From: Cobetia amphilecti
GTDB lineage: Bacteria; Pseudomonadota; Gammaproteobacteria; Pseudomonadales; Halomonadaceae
Length of the DNA: 64,000 nucleotides
Assembly: GCF_020217465.1 (NCBI RefSeq)
Contig: NZ_CP084115.1
Coordinates: 2,976,001-3,040,000, forward strand
Direction: 5' to 3'
The position numbers and the translations under genes are program-made. Positions 63,188 through 64,000 of the stretch are shown here, one piece after another. The notes under the pieces were generated by a model, which was given only the letters and a program-made list of their open reading frames with translations, had not been told where the DNA came from and searched no databases. Positions within the stretch are counted from its first letter, which is position 1; the number at the start of each line of letters is the position of its first letter.

Positions 63188-64000
63188 ATGCAACCGCTCC
63201 TTCAGATCGATTCGCTGGAATGTCGCTACGACACCACCGTCGTGACTCGCGACATCAATTTCTCCCTCAACAAGGGTGACATTGCCTGCCTGCTCGGCCC
63301 CTCCGGCTGCGGCAAGACCACGCTGCTGCGCGCGATTGCCGGCTTCGAACCGGTAGCGATGGGCGAGATTCGTCTCGAAGGCGAGGTGCTGTCCAGCGCG
63401 ACTCATCTGACCGCGCCGGAGCAGCGCCATGTCGGCATGGTCTTTCAGGATTACGCGCTGTTCCCCCACCTGAGCGTGGCGGACAACGTGGCCTTCGGCG
63501 TGCGCCGCATGACGCGTGAAGCGCGCAATGACAAGGTGACGGAGCTGCTGACGCTGGTCGGCCTCGCCCATCTCGGCGAGCGCTTCCCGCATGAGCTGTC
63601 CGGTGGCCAGCAGCAGCGCGTGGCCCTGGCCCGCGCGCTGGCGCCGGAGCCGCGCATTCTGCTGCTCGATGAGCCGTTCTCGAATCTGGACGTGGAGCTG
63701 CGGCGCCAGCTGAGTCAGGAGGTGCGGCGGATTCTCAAGCACCTCGGCATCAGCGCGGTGCTGGTCACGCATGATCAGAATGAGGCCTTCGCGATGGCCG
63801 ACCAGATCGGCGTGATCCACGGCGGTCATCTGCAGCAGTGGGACACGCCGTTCAATCTGTATCACGAACCTGCCACGCGCTTCGTCGCCAACTTCATCGG
63901 CCAGGGCTATTTCATCCCCGGCACGCTGAAGGACAACGAATGCGTGAGCACGGAGCTGGGCGTGATTCGCGGCAACCGTGCCTATCCGTATGCACCCGGC
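63188..64000 (+). CDS. ABC transporter ATP-binding protein, partial (FbpC/PotA type)
   Basis: The first 271 residues of an ABC ATPase; the gene runs off the window. Walker A GPSGCGKTTLL is at about 37-47, VGMVFQDYALFPHL the Q-loop, LSGGQQQRVALARAL the signature and LLLLDEPFSNLD Walker B. The reading frame stays open after the ATPase core into a C-terminal region, the TOBE-type layout of iron(III), spermidine or similar importers. Other genes of the system are not visible, so the substrate is open. Confidence 0.85.
   Translation, partial: MQPLLQIDSLECRYDTTVVTRDINFSLNKGDIACLLGPSGCGKTTLLRAIAGFEPVAMGEIRLEGEVLSSATHLTAPEQRHVGMVFQDYALFPHLSVADNVAFGVRRMTREARNDKVTELLTLVGLAHLGERFPHELSGGQQQRVALARALAPEPRILLLDEPFSNLDVELRRQLSQEVRRILKHLGISAVLVTHDQNEAFAMADQIGVIHGGHLQQWDTPFNLYHEPATRFVANFIGQGYFIPGTLKDNECVSTELGVIRGNRAYPYAPG

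Overview
The window is 64 kb of GC-rich chromosome from a gammaproteobacterium, most likely a marine or halophilic member of the Halomonadaceae (Cobetia/Halomonas type). The reasons are three TRAP transporters, a compatible-solute-type ABC importer, organosulfonate catabolism and the general character of the proteins. The genus is inferred from gene content and was not checked by search. No rRNA, tRNA, CRISPR array or insertion sequence was recognised.

Layout. 0-4.2 kb: a MerR regulator (LiuR type) behind a perfect palindrome, an acyl-CoA synthetase overlapping a methyltransferase, and a probable small RNA ending in a strong terminator. 4.2-11.8 kb: the 5-oxoprolinase operon pxpABC (minus), a VOC protein, a LysR regulator and a TRAP importer (plus). 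The pxp and TRAP promoters carry nearly identical 16-bp palindromes about 100 bp upstream, so the LysR protein probably controls both and the TRAP system may import 5-oxoproline. 12.2-14.9 kb: a His/Gly-rich lipoprotein and a two-gene osmolyte-type ABC importer with a fused binding protein and permease. 15.3-22.6 kb: liuABCDE for leucine/isovalerate degradation, preceded by the same palindrome as liuR. 22.8-25.6 kb: phnA, a small lipoprotein, an SDR enzyme and trxC.

25.8-52.6 kb reads as an organosulfonate region. It has a YeiH/SuyZ-family exporter, a GMC dehydrogenase resembling isethionate dehydrogenase, a Tat-exported TRAP system with an IclR regulator, a second TRAP system with a universal stress protein, a MocR (TauR-like) regulator, taurine dehydrogenase tauXY, and xsc and pta. 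Together these could take isethionate and taurine through sulfoacetaldehyde to acetyl phosphate, acetyl-CoA and sulfite. The TauR-like regulator has candidate direct repeats spaced exactly 23 bp in two promoters. This region is interrupted by thiO, by cobS-cobT, and by one strikingly AT-rich gene for a KAP-family P-loop NTPase with two membrane segments. That gene is probably a recent acquisition and a candidate phage-defence gene.

52.7-64 kb is mostly housekeeping: an EamA exporter, a fused dihydroxyacetone kinase, a PAS-GGDEF protein, a GST, a HlyU-family protein, argG, rnt, grxD, argF and the start of a metal/ion-type ABC ATPase that runs off the end.

A second theme is short tandem repeats, most often of 15 bp (others 11, 12, 14 and 5 bp), at about ten sites. 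They lie just past stop codons or inside the extreme tails or signal peptides of proteins, where the 15-bp unit keeps the reading frame.
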